A DNA stretch of 64,000 nucleotides, taken from contig NZ_BARF01000005.1 in assembly GCF_000367365.1 (NCBI RefSeq), positions 1 to 64,000 on the forward strand, given 5' to 3'. The notes under the pieces are model-generated. The model was not told the origin of the DNA, did no database searches, and saw nothing but the letters and a program-made list of their open reading frames with translations. Both the position numbers and the translations under genes were made by a program. Positions 25,323 through 39,014 of this stretch are shown here, piece after piece (the first letter of the stretch is position 1; each line of letters starts with the position of its first letter). This stretch comes from Streptomyces prunicolor NBRC 13075 (GTDB taxonomy: Bacteria > Actinomycetota > Actinomycetes > Streptomycetales > Streptomycetaceae).

Positions 25323-25414
25323 TCGGCGATTCGTCGGCTGCGGGTGCGTTGGGGCTGGTCGCTCCCACGCGACGGAAGTCGCATATCGGCACAGCCCCGC
25401 GCCCCTAGGTGGGT

Positions 25415-25461
25415 CAGGTCAGGTAGGCCTTCAAGCGGGCCTCCTGACCTGCTTCGTTTTT
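25415..25461 (+). terminator. nusG terminator with its T-run reaching the rplK -35 box
   Basis: CAGGTCAGG pairs with CCTGACCTG and GGCC with GGCC around a short loop (25415-25451); five to six T residues follow at about 25456-25461. The last T residues form the start of the next promoter's TTGACC. Confidence 0.65.
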
Positions 25462-25487
25462 GACCGCGCATCTATACCCGCTATCGT
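25460..25487 (+). promoter_or_regulatory. rplKA promoter
   Basis: TTGACC (25460-25465) and TATCGT (25482-25487) are 16 bp apart, 71 bp before the rplK start. The close -35 match suits a strong ribosomal protein promoter. Confidence 0.6.
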
Positions 25488-25558
25488 TGTGCGGTATGCC
25501 TGCGTTCGGGTGGTCCCTTGACGCAGGCAGGACCCGAATCGAAAGGACCCGGAGAGCA

Positions 25559-25993
25559 ATGCCTCCCAAGAAGAAGAAGGTCACGGGGCTCATCAAGCTC
25601 CAGATCAACGCCGGTGCGGCGAACCCGGCCCCGCCGGTCGGCCCCGCGCTCGGTCAGCACGGCGTCAACATCATGGAGTTCTGCAAGGCCTACAACGCGG
25701 CGACCGAGTCGCAGCGTGGCTGGGTGATCCCGGTGGAGATCACGGTCTACGAAGACCGCTCCTTCACCTTCATCACCAAGACGCCGCCGGCCGCGAAGAT
25801 GATCCTCAAGGCCGCGGGTGTCGAGAAGGGCTCGGGCGAGCCGCACAAGACCAAGGTCGCCAAGATCACCCAGGCACAGGTCCGTGAGATCGCCACGACC
25901 AAGCTTCCCGACCTGAACGCCAACGACCTTGACGCCGCGTCGAAGATCATCGCCGGCACCGCCCGTTCCATGGGCATCACGGTCGAGGGCTGA
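25559..25993 (+). CDS. rplK: Ribosomal protein L11
   Basis: A 144-aa L11, normal length, with [39 protein letters not shown] and the C-terminal rRNA-binding part [18 protein letters not shown]. It binds the GTPase-associated centre of 23S rRNA; it is the thiostrepton and RelA-linked protein. The N-terminal Pro-rich hinge is intact. ATG at 25559 matches homologues. rplA follows after 77 nt in the same operon. Confidence 0.98.
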
Positions 25994-26070
25994 CCTTCAC
26001 CCCGTAGAAGTACCGTGGCGGGGCCTGCTCGGCCCGTACCACGACTCCTCAGACACACACAGGAGCAGTA

Positions 26071-26796
26071 GTGAGCAAGCGCAGCAAGTCTCTCCGCGCT
26101 GCGGACGCCAAGATCGACCGGGAGAAGCTCTACGCCCCGCTCGAGGCCGTCCGTCTCGCCAAGGAGACCTCCACCTCCAAGTTCGACGGCACCGTCGAGG
26201 TCGCCTTCCGTCTGGGTGTCGACCCGCGCAAGGCCGACCAGATGGTCCGTGGCACCGTGAACCTCCCGCACGGCACCGGCAAGACCGCCCGGGTCCTGGT
26301 CTTCGCGACCGGTGACCGTGCCGAGGCCGCGACCGCCGCCGGCGCCGACATCGTCGGTTCCGACGAACTCATCGACGAGGTGGCGAAGGGCCGGCTGGAC
26401 TTCGACGCCGTCGTCGCCACCCCGGACCTCATGGGCAAGGTCGGCCGCCTGGGCCGCGTGCTCGGTCCCCGTGGTCTCATGCCGAACCCCAAGACCGGCA
26501 CCGTGACGCCGGACGTGGTCAAGGCCGTCAACGAGATCAAGGGCGGCAAGATCGAGTTCCGCGTCGACAAGCACTCGAACCTGCACTTCATCATCGGCAA
26601 GTCGTCCTTCGACGACACCCAGCTGGTGGAGAACTACGGCGCGGCCCTGGACGAGATCCTCCGTCTGAAGCCGTCCGCCGCCAAGGGTCGCTACATCAAG
26701 AAGGCCGCGATCAGCACCACGATCGGCCCCGGCATTCCGCTCGACCCGAACCGCACCCGCAACCTCCTCGTCGAGGAGGACCCGGCCTCCGTCTGA
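26071..26796 (+). CDS. rplA: Ribosomal protein L1
   Basis: A 241-aa L1 with [19 protein letters not shown] at the start, [19 protein letters not shown], the [20 protein letters not shown] signature, and [19 protein letters not shown]. It binds the L1 stalk of 23S rRNA, helps release deacylated tRNA and commonly represses its own operon. GTG start with AGGAG 7 nt upstream. The operon ends at a perfect hairpin 46 nt downstream. Confidence 0.98.
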   Translation: MSKRSKSLRAADAKIDREKLYAPLEAVRLAKETSTSKFDGTVEVAFRLGVDPRKADQMVRGTVNLPHGTGKTARVLVFATGDRAEAATAAGADIVGSDELIDEVAKGRLDFDAVVATPDLMGKVGRLGRVLGPRGLMPNPKTGTVTPDVVKAVNEIKGGKIEFRVDKHSNLHFIIGKSSFDDTQLVENYGAALDEILRLKPSAAKGRYIKKAAISTTIGPGIPLDPNRTRNLLVEEDPASV

Positions 26797-26842
26797 GCCT
26801 CGCGCTCACTCCGGTAGCCGCGTCGCGTACGCGTCAGCACTT

Positions 26843-26880
26843 GGGCGAGCCCCGCAACCTTCGGGTTGCGGGGCTCGCCC
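26843..26880 (+). terminator. rplKA terminator
   Basis: A perfect 17-bp stem (arms 26843-26859 and 26864-26880) with a TTCG tetraloop, followed by CTTTTCG. This is the strongest intrinsic terminator on this side of rpoB. Confidence 0.92.
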
Positions 26881-26954
26881 CTTTTCGTACGGGGTGTCAG
26901 TGGGCTGCGCTAGCGTTCCTGGCAGGCACAGCAATGGCATAGGGGTGGGGACGG

Positions 26955-27896
26955 ATGAAGAGCACGACCGTGCGCCGGGTGGGCCTCTCGATCGCGGTGG
27001 CGACCGCGCTGGCCTCGGTGGCCGCCTGTGACTCCATGGGGTCCTCCGAGGGGTCCGGCAAGGACGACAAGGCCGCGGGCAAGAGCGCGACCCTGGTGAG
27101 CTCCATAGCGGCCCTGCGCAGCGCCGAGCAGTCCACCGACAGGGCGGACTCCGCCAAGGTCGAGTCCTCCACCGTCCTGGGCTCGGTGATGTCCATGGAC
27201 GCCAAGGGCAACCTCGCCTGGGACGACGGCATCACCGGCACCCTCACCATGACGTACACCGGCGGCACGGTGGCCCGGACGATGCGCGCGGCCGGCAACA
27301 CATCGATGGAGGCCCGCTATCTGCCGGACGCCTACTACGCGAAGATGGGCGAGAAGTTCGCCGCGCAGGCGGGCGGCAGGCACTGGCTCAAGTACGACTA
27401 CGACGACCTGGCCAAGCTCGGCGGCAGCTCCGGTGCGTACCTCAGGGACCAGATGCAGAACTCCACGCCGAACCAGTCGGTGAAGCTCCTGCTCGCCTCC
27501 GGGGACGTCGAGAAGGTCGGTACGGAGTCGGTGCGCGGCCGGCGGACCACGCACTACTCGGGCACGGTGAACGTCGCCGACCTCGCCACCAAGAACTCCA
27601 ACCTCACCGCGAGCCAGCTCGCCGGCCTGAAGAAGCAGCTCACTGCGGCCGGCGTCGCCACGGAGCAGGTCGACATCTGGGTCGACGCCCAGAATCTGCT
27701 GGTCAAGAAGGTGGAGAAGGGCGCTATGTCGTCCGGCCGGTACAGCCAGACCGCCTACTACAGCGACTACGGCGTGAAGGTCGACGCGACCGTGCCCCCG
27801 GCGGACGACACCGAGGACTTCACGGCACTGCTGAAGAAGCAGGGCCTGACACCGGGCAGCGGCGACACGGCGACGGGGTCCGGCACGGGCTCCTGA
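26955..27896 (+). CDS. Secreted lipoprotein, LppX/LprAFG-like
   Basis: A 313-aa lipoprotein: a basic start (MKSTTVRRVG), hydrophobic core, and lipobox SVAAC with the lipidated Cys at about residue 25. A Ser/Gly/Asp/Lys-rich linker follows, then a mixed alpha/beta domain of the type that in mycobacterial LprG/LppX binds lipids. The C-terminal tail is Gly/Ser/Thr rich. It lies between rplA and rplJ, as in S. coelicolor (SCO4651, from memory). The function in Streptomyces is unknown. Confidence 0.85.
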   Translation: MKSTTVRRVGLSIAVATALASVAACDSMGSSEGSGKDDKAAGKSATLVSSIAALRSAEQSTDRADSAKVESSTVLGSVMSMDAKGNLAWDDGITGTLTMTYTGGTVARTMRAAGNTSMEARYLPDAYYAKMGEKFAAQAGGRHWLKYDYDDLAKLGGSSGAYLRDQMQNSTPNQSVKLLLASGDVEKVGTESVRGRRTTHYSGTVNVADLATKNSNLTASQLAGLKKQLTAAGVATEQVDIWVDAQNLLVKKVEKGAMSSGRYSQTAYYSDYGVKVDATVPPADDTEDFTALLKKQGLTPGSGDTATGSGTGS

Positions 27897-28007
27897 GCCG
27901 GGCTCAACTCCGGTGCGGGGGACGGGGATTGGGAGGGGCACCTGTCGCTCTGCTGCTCACCGGTGGAGCCGTTGAGACGGTGGCGCCGCTGAGCCGTACG
28001 GGCGGAT

Positions 28008-28037
28008 TTGCTTGGGAGTATGGGGGTCCCGTACTCT
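28008..28037 (+). promoter_or_regulatory. rplJL promoter
   Basis: TTGCTT (28008-28013) and TACTCT (28032-28037) are 18 bp apart. Transcription would begin about 210 bp before rplJ, leaving a long leader. Confidence 0.55.
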
Positions 28038-28044
28038 TCGGGAG

Positions 28045-28257
28045 AAGCCAAAGACCGCTGGTCGTTGCCGCGCCTGTCACAGGGTGTGGTGACCGAAGGA
28101 TCCGCTGAACAGTGGACGACCCGCGCAGGTGAACTGGATGTGTTCCCGGGAACGTTGTTTCCGGTCGAGCTACGCCCCGTGCGCCTGCGCCGGGGTGTTT
28201 TTTCTGTCCCAGCCCCTTCTGAGCGGTCCTCATCACCCGGAAGGAGGCCGACGCTCT
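28045..28257 (+). promoter_or_regulatory. L10-type leader of the rplJL mRNA
   Basis: A stretch of about 210 nt without a gene lies between the promoter and rplJ. It contains several short hairpins, including CTGTCACAGGGTGTGGTGACCG, cited in parts: GTCAC and GTGAC arms at about 28075-28093, and GTTCCCGGGAAC at 28142-28153. A terminator-like hairpin follows. Leaders of this position and size bind L10(L12)4 and repress the operon in many bacteria; binding here is inferred. Confidence 0.55.
28173..28203 (+). terminator. Terminator/attenuator hairpin inside the rplJ leader
   Basis: CGCCCCG (28173-28179) pairs with CGGGGTG (28191-28197), directly followed by six T residues (28198-28203). Since it sits 55 nt before rplJ and downstream of its promoter, it would act as an attenuator, not as an operon end. 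Confidence 0.65.
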
Positions 28258-28788
28258 ATGGCAAGGCCCGACAAGGCTGCCGCGGTAGCCGAGCTCGCGG
28301 ACCAGTTCCGCGACTCGAACGCCGCCGTGCTGACCGAGTACCGGGGTCTCACCGTGGCGCAGCTCAAGACGCTGCGTCGTTCGCTCGGTGAGAACGCCCA
28401 GTACGCCGTGGTGAAGAACACGCTGACCAAGATTGCGGCCAACGAGGCCGGGATCTCTACGCTCGACGACCTGTTCAACGGTCCGACGGCGGTCGCCTTC
28501 ATCACCGGTGACCCGGTGGAGTCGGCGAAGGGTCTTCGTGACTTCGCCAAGGACAACCCGAACCTCGTCATCAAGGGCGGTGTCCTTGACGGCAAGGCGC
28601 TGTCCGCCGACGAGATCAAGAAGCTCGCGGACCTCGAGTCCCGCGAGGTTCTGCTCTCCAAGCTGGCGGGTGCCTTCAAGGGCAAGCAGACTCAGGCTGC
28701 GCAGCTCTTCCAGGCGCTTCCGTCGAAGCTCGTCCGCACGGTGGACGCCCTTCGCGCCAAGCAAGAAGAGCAGGGCGGTGCCGAGTAA
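28258..28788 (+). CDS. rplJ: Ribosomal protein L10
   Basis: A 176-aa protein with [17 protein letters not shown], the RNA-binding N-domain ([32 protein letters not shown]) and a C-terminal helix that anchors L7/L12 dimers. It forms the base of the ribosomal stalk and usually represses its own operon. GGAAGGAGG lies about 9 nt before the ATG. The operon continues to rplL after 125 nt. Confidence 0.97.
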   Translation: MARPDKAAAVAELADQFRDSNAAVLTEYRGLTVAQLKTLRRSLGENAQYAVVKNTLTKIAANEAGISTLDDLFNGPTAVAFITGDPVESAKGLRDFAKDNPNLVIKGGVLDGKALSADEIKKLADLESREVLLSKLAGAFKGKQTQAAQLFQALPSKLVRTVDALRAKQEEQGGAE

Positions 28789-28913
28789 TTCGGCTCGCAG
28801 CATGACCGCCGCCTGAGGCTCCGCGCCCAGGGCAACGGTCGTAGCGGGCCGAACGTACGCCCGCCAGACATGTACACACCGGCACCAGCCGAAATTAGTG
28901 GAAGGAAGCCATC

Positions 28914-29291
28914 GTGGCTCTCACCCAGGACGAACTGCTCGCCGAGTTCGAGACCATGACCCTCATCCAGCTTTCCGAGTTCGTGAAGGCGTTCGAGGAG
29001 AAGTTCGACGTCACCGCCGCCGCCGCGGTTGCCGCCGCCCCCGCGGGCCCGGCCGCTGCTGTCGAGGCCGAGGCCGAGCAGGACGAGTTCGACGTCATCC
29101 TCACGGGTGCCGGCGAGAAGAAGATCCAGGTCATCAAGGTCGTGCGTGAGCTGACCTCGCTGGGCCTGAAGGAGGCCAAGGACCTCGTGGACGGCGCCCC
29201 GAAGCCCGTCGTCGAGAAGGTCGCCAAGGACGTCGCCGAGAAGGCCGCCGAGTCCCTCAAGGCCGCCGGCGCCTCGGTCGAGGTCAAGTAA
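28914..29291 (+). CDS. rplL: Ribosomal protein L7/L12
   Basis: A 125-aa stalk protein: N-terminal dimerisation helices ([20 protein letters not shown]), an Ala-rich hinge (~residues 38-52, Ala/Pro/Gly) and the C-terminal factor-binding domain ([37 protein letters not shown]). It recruits EF-Tu, EF-G and other GTPases. GTG start preceded by GGAAGGA. Confidence 0.97.
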   Translation: MALTQDELLAEFETMTLIQLSEFVKAFEEKFDVTAAAAVAAAPAGPAAAVEAEAEQDEFDVILTGAGEKKIQVIKVVRELTSLGLKEAKDLVDGAPKPVVEKVAKDVAEKAAESLKAAGASVEVK

Positions 29292-29343
29292 CTCCGTCCA
29301 GGTCGTGAACGAGGTCCCAAGGACCTTGTAACGCCTGAGCACT

Positions 29344-29377
29344 GAAGAGCGATCATCCATCTGGGTGGTCGCTCTTC
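29344..29377 (+). terminator. rplJL terminator
   Basis: A 15-bp stem with two G:T pairs (GAAGAGCGATCATCC / GGGTGGTCGCTCTTC) starts 52 nt past the rplL stop. Between here and the rpoB promoter (29378-29648) I see no supportable gene. Confidence 0.75.
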
Positions 29378-29648
29378 GGCGTTCCTGGGTCGGGTGAGCG
29401 GCAGCCTTGCGATCAGGGGTTCGCGGAGTATGGTGATCTTCTTCGTGCCTCCGAGCATCCCTGGTGGTATGTGGTGTGGGCCATGGAGGCCTTGACGAAC
29501 CGCACGCAGCGCGCAATTCTCAGGACGCGTCGTCACAACGATCCGAATCCGAGGCATGGATCGGCGGCGAAGAGGGCAGTATCAACGCGTTGAGGACGTG
29601 AGCTTGCCGAGGGTGTTGAGCACGACGAGGGTCTCAAAAAAGCGGGGC

Positions 29649-29677
29649 TGGACATCAGTGCGCCAAGTGGCTACACT
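29649..29677 (+). promoter_or_regulatory. rpoBC promoter
   Basis: TGGACA (29649-29654) and TACACT (29672-29677) with a 17-bp spacer form a near-consensus SigA-type promoter. It lies 185 bp before the rpoB TTG, giving an untranslated leader of about 175 nt. Confidence 0.7.
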
Positions 29678-29862
29678 GACCCTTTGCGCTGCCTGTTAGC
29701 TGCTCCCTGCCCGTCACCAGGGGCATGCCCTCACTTGAGCATCGATGACCGGACCAACTCTGACCTGGCCTTTCCGGGCCGTCTCAGGAAGTCCATGTCT
29801 CTTTGCCCCTGAGAGGGGCCGGTACGCGCGTAGTGAGTCCGAGCCCTCGGAAGGACCCCCTC

Positions 29863-32800
29863 TTGGCCGCCTCGCGCACTGCCTCGACCGCGAATATGAA
29901 CAACGGCGCCAGCACCGCCCCGCTGCGCATCTCCTTTGCAAAGATCAAGGAGCCCCTCGAGGTTCCCAACCTGCTCGCGTTGCAGACCGAGAGCTTCGAC
30001 TGGCTGCTCGGCAACTCCGCCTGGCAGAGTCGGGTCGAGGCGGCTCTGGAGTCGGGTCAGGACGTCCCCACGAAGTCCGGTCTGGAGGAGATCTTCGAGG
30101 AGATCTCTCCGATCGAGGACTTCTCCGGGTCGATGTCGCTGACCTTCCGCGACCACCGTTTCGAACCTCCCAAGAACAGCATCGACGAGTGCAAGGAGCG
30201 CGACTTCACGTACGCCGCCCCGCTCTTCGTAACCGCTGAGTTCACCAACAACGAGACCGGCGAGATCAAGTCCCAGACGGTCTTCATGGGCGACTTCCCG
30301 CTCATGACCAACAAGGGCACCTTCGTCATCAACGGCACCGAGCGTGTCGTCGTGTCGCAGCTGGTCCGCTCGCCGGGCGTCTACTTCGACTCCTCGATCG
30401 ACAAGACGTCCGACAAGGACATCTTCTCCACCAAGGTGATCCCGTCCCGGGGTGCCTGGCTGGAGATGGAGATCGACAAGCGCGACATGGTCGGTGTCCG
30501 CATCGACCGCAAGCGCAAGCAGTCCGTCACCGTCCTGCTCAAGGCTCTCGGTTGGACGACCGAGCAGATCCTGGAGGAGTTCGGCGAGTACGAGTCCATG
30601 CGCGCCACCCTGGAGAAGGACCACACCCAGGGCCAGGACGACGCGCTCCTCGACATCTACCGCAAGCTGCGTCCGGGCGAGCCCCCGACCCGCGAGGCCG
30701 CGCAGACGCTTCTTGAGAACCTCTACTTCAACCCGAAGCGCTACGACCTCGCCAAGGTCGGCCGCTACAAGGTGAACAAGAAGCTGGGCAGCGAGGCCCC
30801 GCTGGACGCCGGTGTGCTGACCGTCGAGGACATCATCTCGTCGATCAAGTACCTGGTGAAGCTGCACGCCGGTGAGACCGAGACGGTTGGTGACAACGGC
30901 ACGACGATCGTCGTCGAGACCGACGACATCGACCACTTCGGCAACCGTCGTCTGCGCAACGTCGGCGAGCTCATCCAGAACCAGGTCCGTACGGGCCTGG
31001 CGCGTATGGAGCGAGTCGTCCGCGAGCGGATGACGACCCAGGACGTCGAGGCGATCACGCCGCAGACCCTGATCAACATCCGGCCGGTCGTCGCCTCCAT
31101 CAAGGAGTTCTTCGGCACCAGCCAGCTGTCGCAGTTCATGGACCAGAACAACCCGCTGTCGGGTCTCACCCACAAGCGCCGTCTGTCGGCTCTTGGCCCG
31201 GGTGGTCTCTCCCGTGAGCGGGCCGGCTTCGAGGTCCGTGACGTGCACCCCTCGCACTACGGCCGCATGTGCCCGATCGAGACCCCTGAAGGCCCGAACA
31301 TCGGCCTGATCGGCTCGCTCGCCTCCTACGGCCGGGTCAACGCGTTCGGTTTCGTCGAGACGCCGTACCGCCGGGTCACCGACGGTGTCGTCACCGACGA
31401 GGTCGACTACCTGACCGCCGACGAAGAGGACCGATTCGTCATCGCGCAGGCCAACGCGCCGCTCGGGGACGACTTCCGGTTCGAGGAGTCCCGCGTCCTG
31501 GTCCGCCGTCGTGGCGGAGAGGTCGACTACGTCCCCGGTGACGACGTCGACTACATGGACGTCTCCCCGCGCCAGATGGTGTCCGTCGCGACCGCGATGA
31601 TCCCCTTCCTGGAGCACGACGACGCCAACCGTGCCCTCATGGGCGCGAACATGATGCGTCAGGCCGTGCCGCTGATTAAGTCCGAGGCGCCGCTGGTCGG
31701 CACCGGCATGGAGTACCGCTGTGCGGTCGACGCCGGTGACGTCCTGAAGTCGGAGAAGGACGGTGTGGTCCAGGAGGTCTCCGCGGACTACATCACCACC
31801 GCCAACGACGACGGCACGTACACGACGTACCGCCTCGCGAAGTTCTCCCGCTCCAACCAGGGCACGTCCGTCAACCAGAAGGTTGTCGTGGACGAGGGTT
31901 CCCGGATCGTCGCCAACCAGGTGTTGGCGGACGGCCCGGCGACCGAGAACGGCGAGATGGCGCTCGGCAAGAACCTGCTCGTGGCGTTCATGCCGTGGGA
32001 GGGTCACAACTACGAGGACGCGATCATCCTGTCGCAGCGCCTCGTACAGGACGACGTCCTCTCCTCGATCCACATCGAGGAGCACGAGGTCGACGCCCGT
32101 GACACCAAGCTCGGCCCCGAGGAGATCACCCGGGACATCCCGAACGTCTCCGAGGAGGTCCTCGCCGACCTCGACGAGCGCGGCATCATCCGTATCGGTG
32201 CCGAGGTCGTCGCCGGTGACATCCTCGTCGGCAAGGTCACGCCCAAGGGTGAGACCGAGCTGACCCCCGAGGAGCGCCTGCTCCGCGCGATCTTCGGTGA
32301 GAAGGCGCGCGAGGTGCGCGACACCTCGCTGAAGGTGCCGCACGGCGAGATCGGCAAGGTCATCGGCGTCCGCGTCTTCGACCGCGAGGAGGGCGACGAA
32401 CTGCCGCCCGGCGTCAACCAGTTGGTCCGGGTGTATGTTGCGCAGAAGCGCAAGATCACCGACGGCGACAAGCTGGCCGGCCGGCACGGCAACAAGGGTG
32501 TTATTTCGAAGATCCTGCCCATCGAGGACATGCCGTTCCTCGAGGACGGGACTCCGGTCGACATCATCCTGAACCCGCTGGGTGTCCCGTCCCGAATGAA
32601 CCCGGGACAGGTCCTGGAGATCCACCTCGGCTGGCTCGCCAGTCGCGGCTGGGACGTCTCCGGCTTCAGCGAGGACTGGGCGAAGCGCCTCCAGGTCATC
32701 GGCGCCGACCAGGTCGCTCCGGGTACCAACGTCGCGACCCCGGTCTTCGACGGTGCCCGCGAGGACGAGATCTCCGGTCTCTTCGAGGCCACGATCCCGA

Positions 32801-33348
32801 ACCGCGACGGCGACCGCCTGGTCCAGGCCTCCGGAAAGGCCAACCTGTTCGACGGCCGCTCCGGCGAGCCGTTCCCGGAGCCGGTCTCGATCGGCTACAT
32901 GTACATCCTGAAGCTGCACCACCTGGTCGACGACAAGCTGCACGCCCGTTCGACCGGTCCGTACTCGATGATCACCCAGCAGCCGCTGGGTGGTAAGGCG
33001 CAGTTCGGTGGTCAGCGCTTCGGCGAGATGGAGGTGTGGGCGCTTGAGGCTTATGGCGCCGCTTACGCCCTCCAGGAGCTGCTGACGATCAAGTCCGACG
33101 ACGTGACCGGCCGCGTGAAGGTCTACGAGGCCATCGTCAAGGGCGAGAACATCCCCGAGCCCGGCATCCCCGAGTCCTTCAAGGTGCTCATCAAGGAGAT
33201 GCAGTCGCTCTGCCTGAACGTGGAGGTGCTGTCCAGTGACGGTATGTCCATCGAGATGCGCGACACCGACGAGGATGTCTTCCGCGCGGCGGAAGAGCTC
33301 GGCATCGACCTGTCCCGGCGTGAGCCGAGCAGCGTCGAAGAGGTCTGA
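29863..33348 (+). CDS. rpoB: RNA polymerase beta subunit
   Basis: A 1161-aa protein, the usual Streptomyces length. TTG at 29863 is chosen because it gives the conserved N-terminus LAASRTAST...[13 protein letters not shown] and AAGGA lies 7 nt upstream. The rifampicin region reads [20 protein letters not shown] followed by [16 protein letters not shown], i.e. wild type at the common resistance positions. GNKGVISKI and the C-terminal [18 protein letters not shown] belong to the catalytic core. rpoC starts 94 nt downstream in the same operon. Confidence 0.98.
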   Translation: MAASRTASTANMNNGASTAPLRISFAKIKEPLEVPNLLALQTESFDWLLGNSAWQSRVEAALESGQDVPTKSGLEEIFEEISPIEDFSGSMSLTFRDHRFEPPKNSIDECKERDFTYAAPLFVTAEFTNNETGEIKSQTVFMGDFPLMTNKGTFVINGTERVVVSQLVRSPGVYFDSSIDKTSDKDIFSTKVIPSRGAWLEMEIDKRDMVGVRIDRKRKQSVTVLLKALGWTTEQILEEFGEYESMRATLEKDHTQGQDDALLDIYRKLRPGEPPTREAAQTLLENLYFNPKRYDLAKVGRYKVNKKLGSEAPLDAGVLTVEDIISSIKYLVKLHAGETETVGDNGTTIVVETDDIDHFGNRRLRNVGELIQNQVRTGLARMERVVRERMTTQDVEAITPQTLINIRPVVASIKEFFGTSQLSQFMDQNNPLSGLTHKRRLSALGPGGLSRERAGFEVRDVHPSHYGRMCPIETPEGPNIGLIGSLASYGRVNAFGFVETPYRRVTDGVVTDEVDYLTADEEDRFVIAQANAPLGDDFRFEESRVLVRRRGGEVDYVPGDDVDYMDVSPRQMVSVATAMIPFLEHDDANRALMGANMMRQAVPLIKSEAPLVGTGMEYRCAVDAGDVLKSEKDGVVQEVSADYITTANDDGTYTTYRLAKFSRSNQGTSVNQKVVVDEGSRIVANQVLADGPATENGEMALGKNLLVAFMPWEGHNYEDAIILSQRLVQDDVLSSIHIEEHEVDARDTKLGPEEITRDIPNVSEEVLADLDERGIIRIGAEVVAGDILVGKVTPKGETELTPEERLLRAIFGEKAREVRDTSLKVPHGEIGKVIGVRVFDREEGDELPPGVNQLVRVYVAQKRKITDGDKLAGRHGNKGVISKILPIEDMPFLEDGTPVDIILNPLGVPSRMNPGQVLEIHLGWLASRGWDVSGFSEDWAKRLQVIGADQVAPGTNVATPVFDGAREDEISGLFEATIPNRDGDRLVQASGKANLFDGRSGEPFPEPVSIGYMYILKLHHLVDDKLHARSTGPYSMITQQPLGGKAQFGGQRFGEMEVWALEAYGAAYALQELLTIKSDDVTGRVKVYEAIVKGENIPEPGIPESFKVLIKEMQSLCLNVEVLSSDGMSIEMRDTDEDVFRAAEELGIDLSRREPSSVEEV

Positions 33349-33442
33349 CGGGAGTCCGGAGACCTGCGCCACGCAGGTCTCCGGCCCCAGGACCCCCGTA
33401 TCAGACCCCAAGACTTACAACCCTGAGAGGGATTGACGCATA

Positions 33443-37342
<3,900 letters not shown>

Positions 37343-37363
37343 GCGAGCAGCCTGAGTTGAACT

Positions 37364-37404
37364 GAAGGGCGGTCACCCCGTTTCGTACGGGGTGACCGCC
37401 CTTC
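37364..37404. terminator. Bidirectional terminator between rpoC and the M48 protease gene
   Basis: A perfect 17-bp stem (37364-37380 / 37388-37404) with loop TTTCGTA, 21 nt past the rpoC stop and 6 nt past the convergent protease stop at 37411. It serves both transcripts. Confidence 0.9.
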
Positions 37405-37410
37405 GGCGTG

Positions 37411-38460
37411 TCAGCGCTTGCGTTCCAGATACGCCTGGAGGTGATGCATGCGCGTGTGGACGTCCGGGTGCGAGTCCAGTAATCGTAGGATCGCTCCTTC
37501 CTCGGTGATCGGGACACCTGCTGCCGCGGCGGCGGCCCGCGTGGTCTCCTCCCTGTCGTGCTCCTTGCGCAGGACGGCCAGGAGCTGGGCCGCGAAGCCG
37601 AGATGCGCGGCGTGCTCGTCGGCCCGCAGTTCCGACCGGCGGGAGACCGCAGCCACCAGGTACGGCGTGGCCAGCGGCAGGAGGATCAAGCCGTAGGTGG
37701 CGGTCGCCAGCGCGATCACGACCGCCACTGTTACGACGACCACCAGGGTCGTGGCGCCTGCCGAGAGGTGTTCGACGCGGGAGGCCAGCCTGAGCAGCAG
37801 GCGCCAGGCCTGCCGCGCGGGGAGCGCGTACCAGAAGGCGAGCAGAGAGGTCCAGGCATGGCCCCGGGTGTGATGGGCGAGCTCGTGGGCGAGTACGCCG
37901 CCGAGTTGGGCCGGGGTGAGGGCCCTCATCGAGTGGCTGGTGACACTGACTATGTGGCCGGCCGCTGCCAGGGCGTTGATCTCGTCGCTGTTCTCTATCC
38001 ACAGCTGATACGCGGTCGCGTCGACGCCGGCACGGCCTGCCACCTCCTGCCAGACGGGCTTAAGCTTTTTGGCCTCCTCCGGGGAGGGGTAGCGCAGCCG
38101 AAGCAGTAGACGGGCCAGGAGGCGCTCGCTGGGCCGATGGAAGACCAGGATGCCGCTAAGCACCCAGCAGCCGAACGGCAGCCACCAGGGCAGGCCGCTC
38201 AGGACGTCGACGAGGTAGGACAGCACGAAGACCACGCCCAGGCTGCCCACCAGATGGGGGAGGTGCAGTGCGAGATGGCCGAGGGCGGTGGCGTCCACGC
38301 CCCGTTGCCGGGCGGCGATGTGGACGCGGCCGCGCCGGAGCGGTAAGTCCTCGTCCGGGCCCGGTGGGGAGGAGCCGGAGTCCTCCGGCCGCCACGGTTC
38401 CTCGGGTTCCTTGGATTTCCGCTGTTTCTCCGGTTCCCCGGCTTCGTACGGCAGAGACAT
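37411..38460 (-). CDS. Membrane M48-family zinc metalloprotease (HtpX-like)
   Basis: A 349-aa protein. After a charged N-terminus come a TM hairpin (residues ~70-107, GVVFVLSYLVDVL and FGCWVLSGILVF), a cytosolic domain, zinc motif HELAHH (192-197), a second TM pair (~218-275) and the third-ligand motif ELRADEHAA. This is the HtpX/Ste24 layout, facing the cytoplasm. ATG at 38460 is chosen by homology of the start (MSLPYEAGEPEKQ). It is the last gene of the leftward cyclase cluster, 44 nt after the PycTM gene, so it may act as a regulated membrane protease in that system. Confidence 0.85.
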   Translation of the reverse strand: MSLPYEAGEPEKQRKSKEPEEPWRPEDSGSSPPGPDEDLPLRRGRVHIAARQRGVDATALGHLALHLPHLVGSLGVVFVLSYLVDVLSGLPWWLPFGCWVLSGILVFHRPSERLLARLLLRLRYPSPEEAKKLKPVWQEVAGRAGVDATAYQLWIENSDEINALAAAGHIVSVTSHSMRALTPAQLGGVLAHELAHHTRGHAWTSLLAFWYALPARQAWRLLLRLASRVEHLSAGATTLVVVVTVAVVIALATATYGLILLPLATPYLVAAVSRRSELRADEHAAHLGFAAQLLAVLRKEHDREETTRAAAAAAGVPITEEGAILRLLDSHPDVHTRMHHLQAYLERKR

Positions 38461-38504
38461 GGCGTTCCTTCCGGGTGGGGACGAGGTGCGACGGGTGGAG
38501 CGGT

Positions 38505-39014
38505 TCAGGCCACGAGCAGTGATCCGGGGAGCAGTAGTGCCGCGCCGCCGAAGGCGATCAGGCCGGTGCGGATCCAGAAGTGCTTGCGGACGGTGATGCG
38601 GCTGGTCTCGGCGAGGGCGGCGCACAACGCCTGGGCGGGGGCGCGTTCCGTGTCCGCGAGGGCCGTGGCGAGTCGGTCGGTGCTGACGGCGCGCCGTATG
38701 TCACCGAAGTACGTGAGCGGCAGGCCGGGAGCCCAGCGGCTCCGGCGGTAGCGCGGCAACACGGCGAGCAGTAGGGCGAACAGCGAGGTGACCAGCAGCG
38801 CCGCTCCGGCCCACCACAGGAGGGCGGCCGGAGCCGGAAGCAGGGTGGGGCTCCAGCGGCGGTCGATCAGCACCGCGCTCAGCACACCCGTCGTGATGCC
38901 GAGCATGGCCACCAGGATCGAGGCTTTGGCGTCGGCGCGGGCGATCTCGCTGCGGAGGTCGGCGAGCAGTTGCGGGCCGGGGGCCGGCCACCGGCCGACC
39001 GGTTCCGTGCTCAT
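38505..39014 (-). CDS. PycTM-like transmembrane protein (Pycsar effector family)
   Basis: A 169-aa protein with the family's N-terminal helix (LLADLRSEIARADAKASILV) running into a TM hairpin (~32-52 and 65-90), a polar middle (YFGDIRRAVSTDRLATALAD) and a last TM (~150-168). The same pattern is seen in the element-borne protein at 2750-3199. In Pycsar defence, such proteins are triggered by cyclic pyrimidine nucleotides to damage the membrane. Here a class III cyclase is encoded in the same cluster. The start overlaps the preceding stop by 4 nt (ATGA). Confidence 0.85.
   Translation of the reverse strand: MSTEPVGRWPAPGPQLLADLRSEIARADAKASILVAMLGITTGVLSAVLIDRRWSPTLLPAPAALLWWAGAALLVTSLFALLLAVLPRYRRSRWAPGLPLTYFGDIRRAVSTDRLATALADTERAPAQALCAALAETSRITVRKHFWIRTGLIAFGGAALLLPGSLLVA

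Noticed and set aside
31100..31330. Possible rifampicin or streptomycin resistance changes in rpoB and rpsL
   Set aside because: The rifampicin region of RpoB and Lys43/Lys88 of S12 read as wild type.
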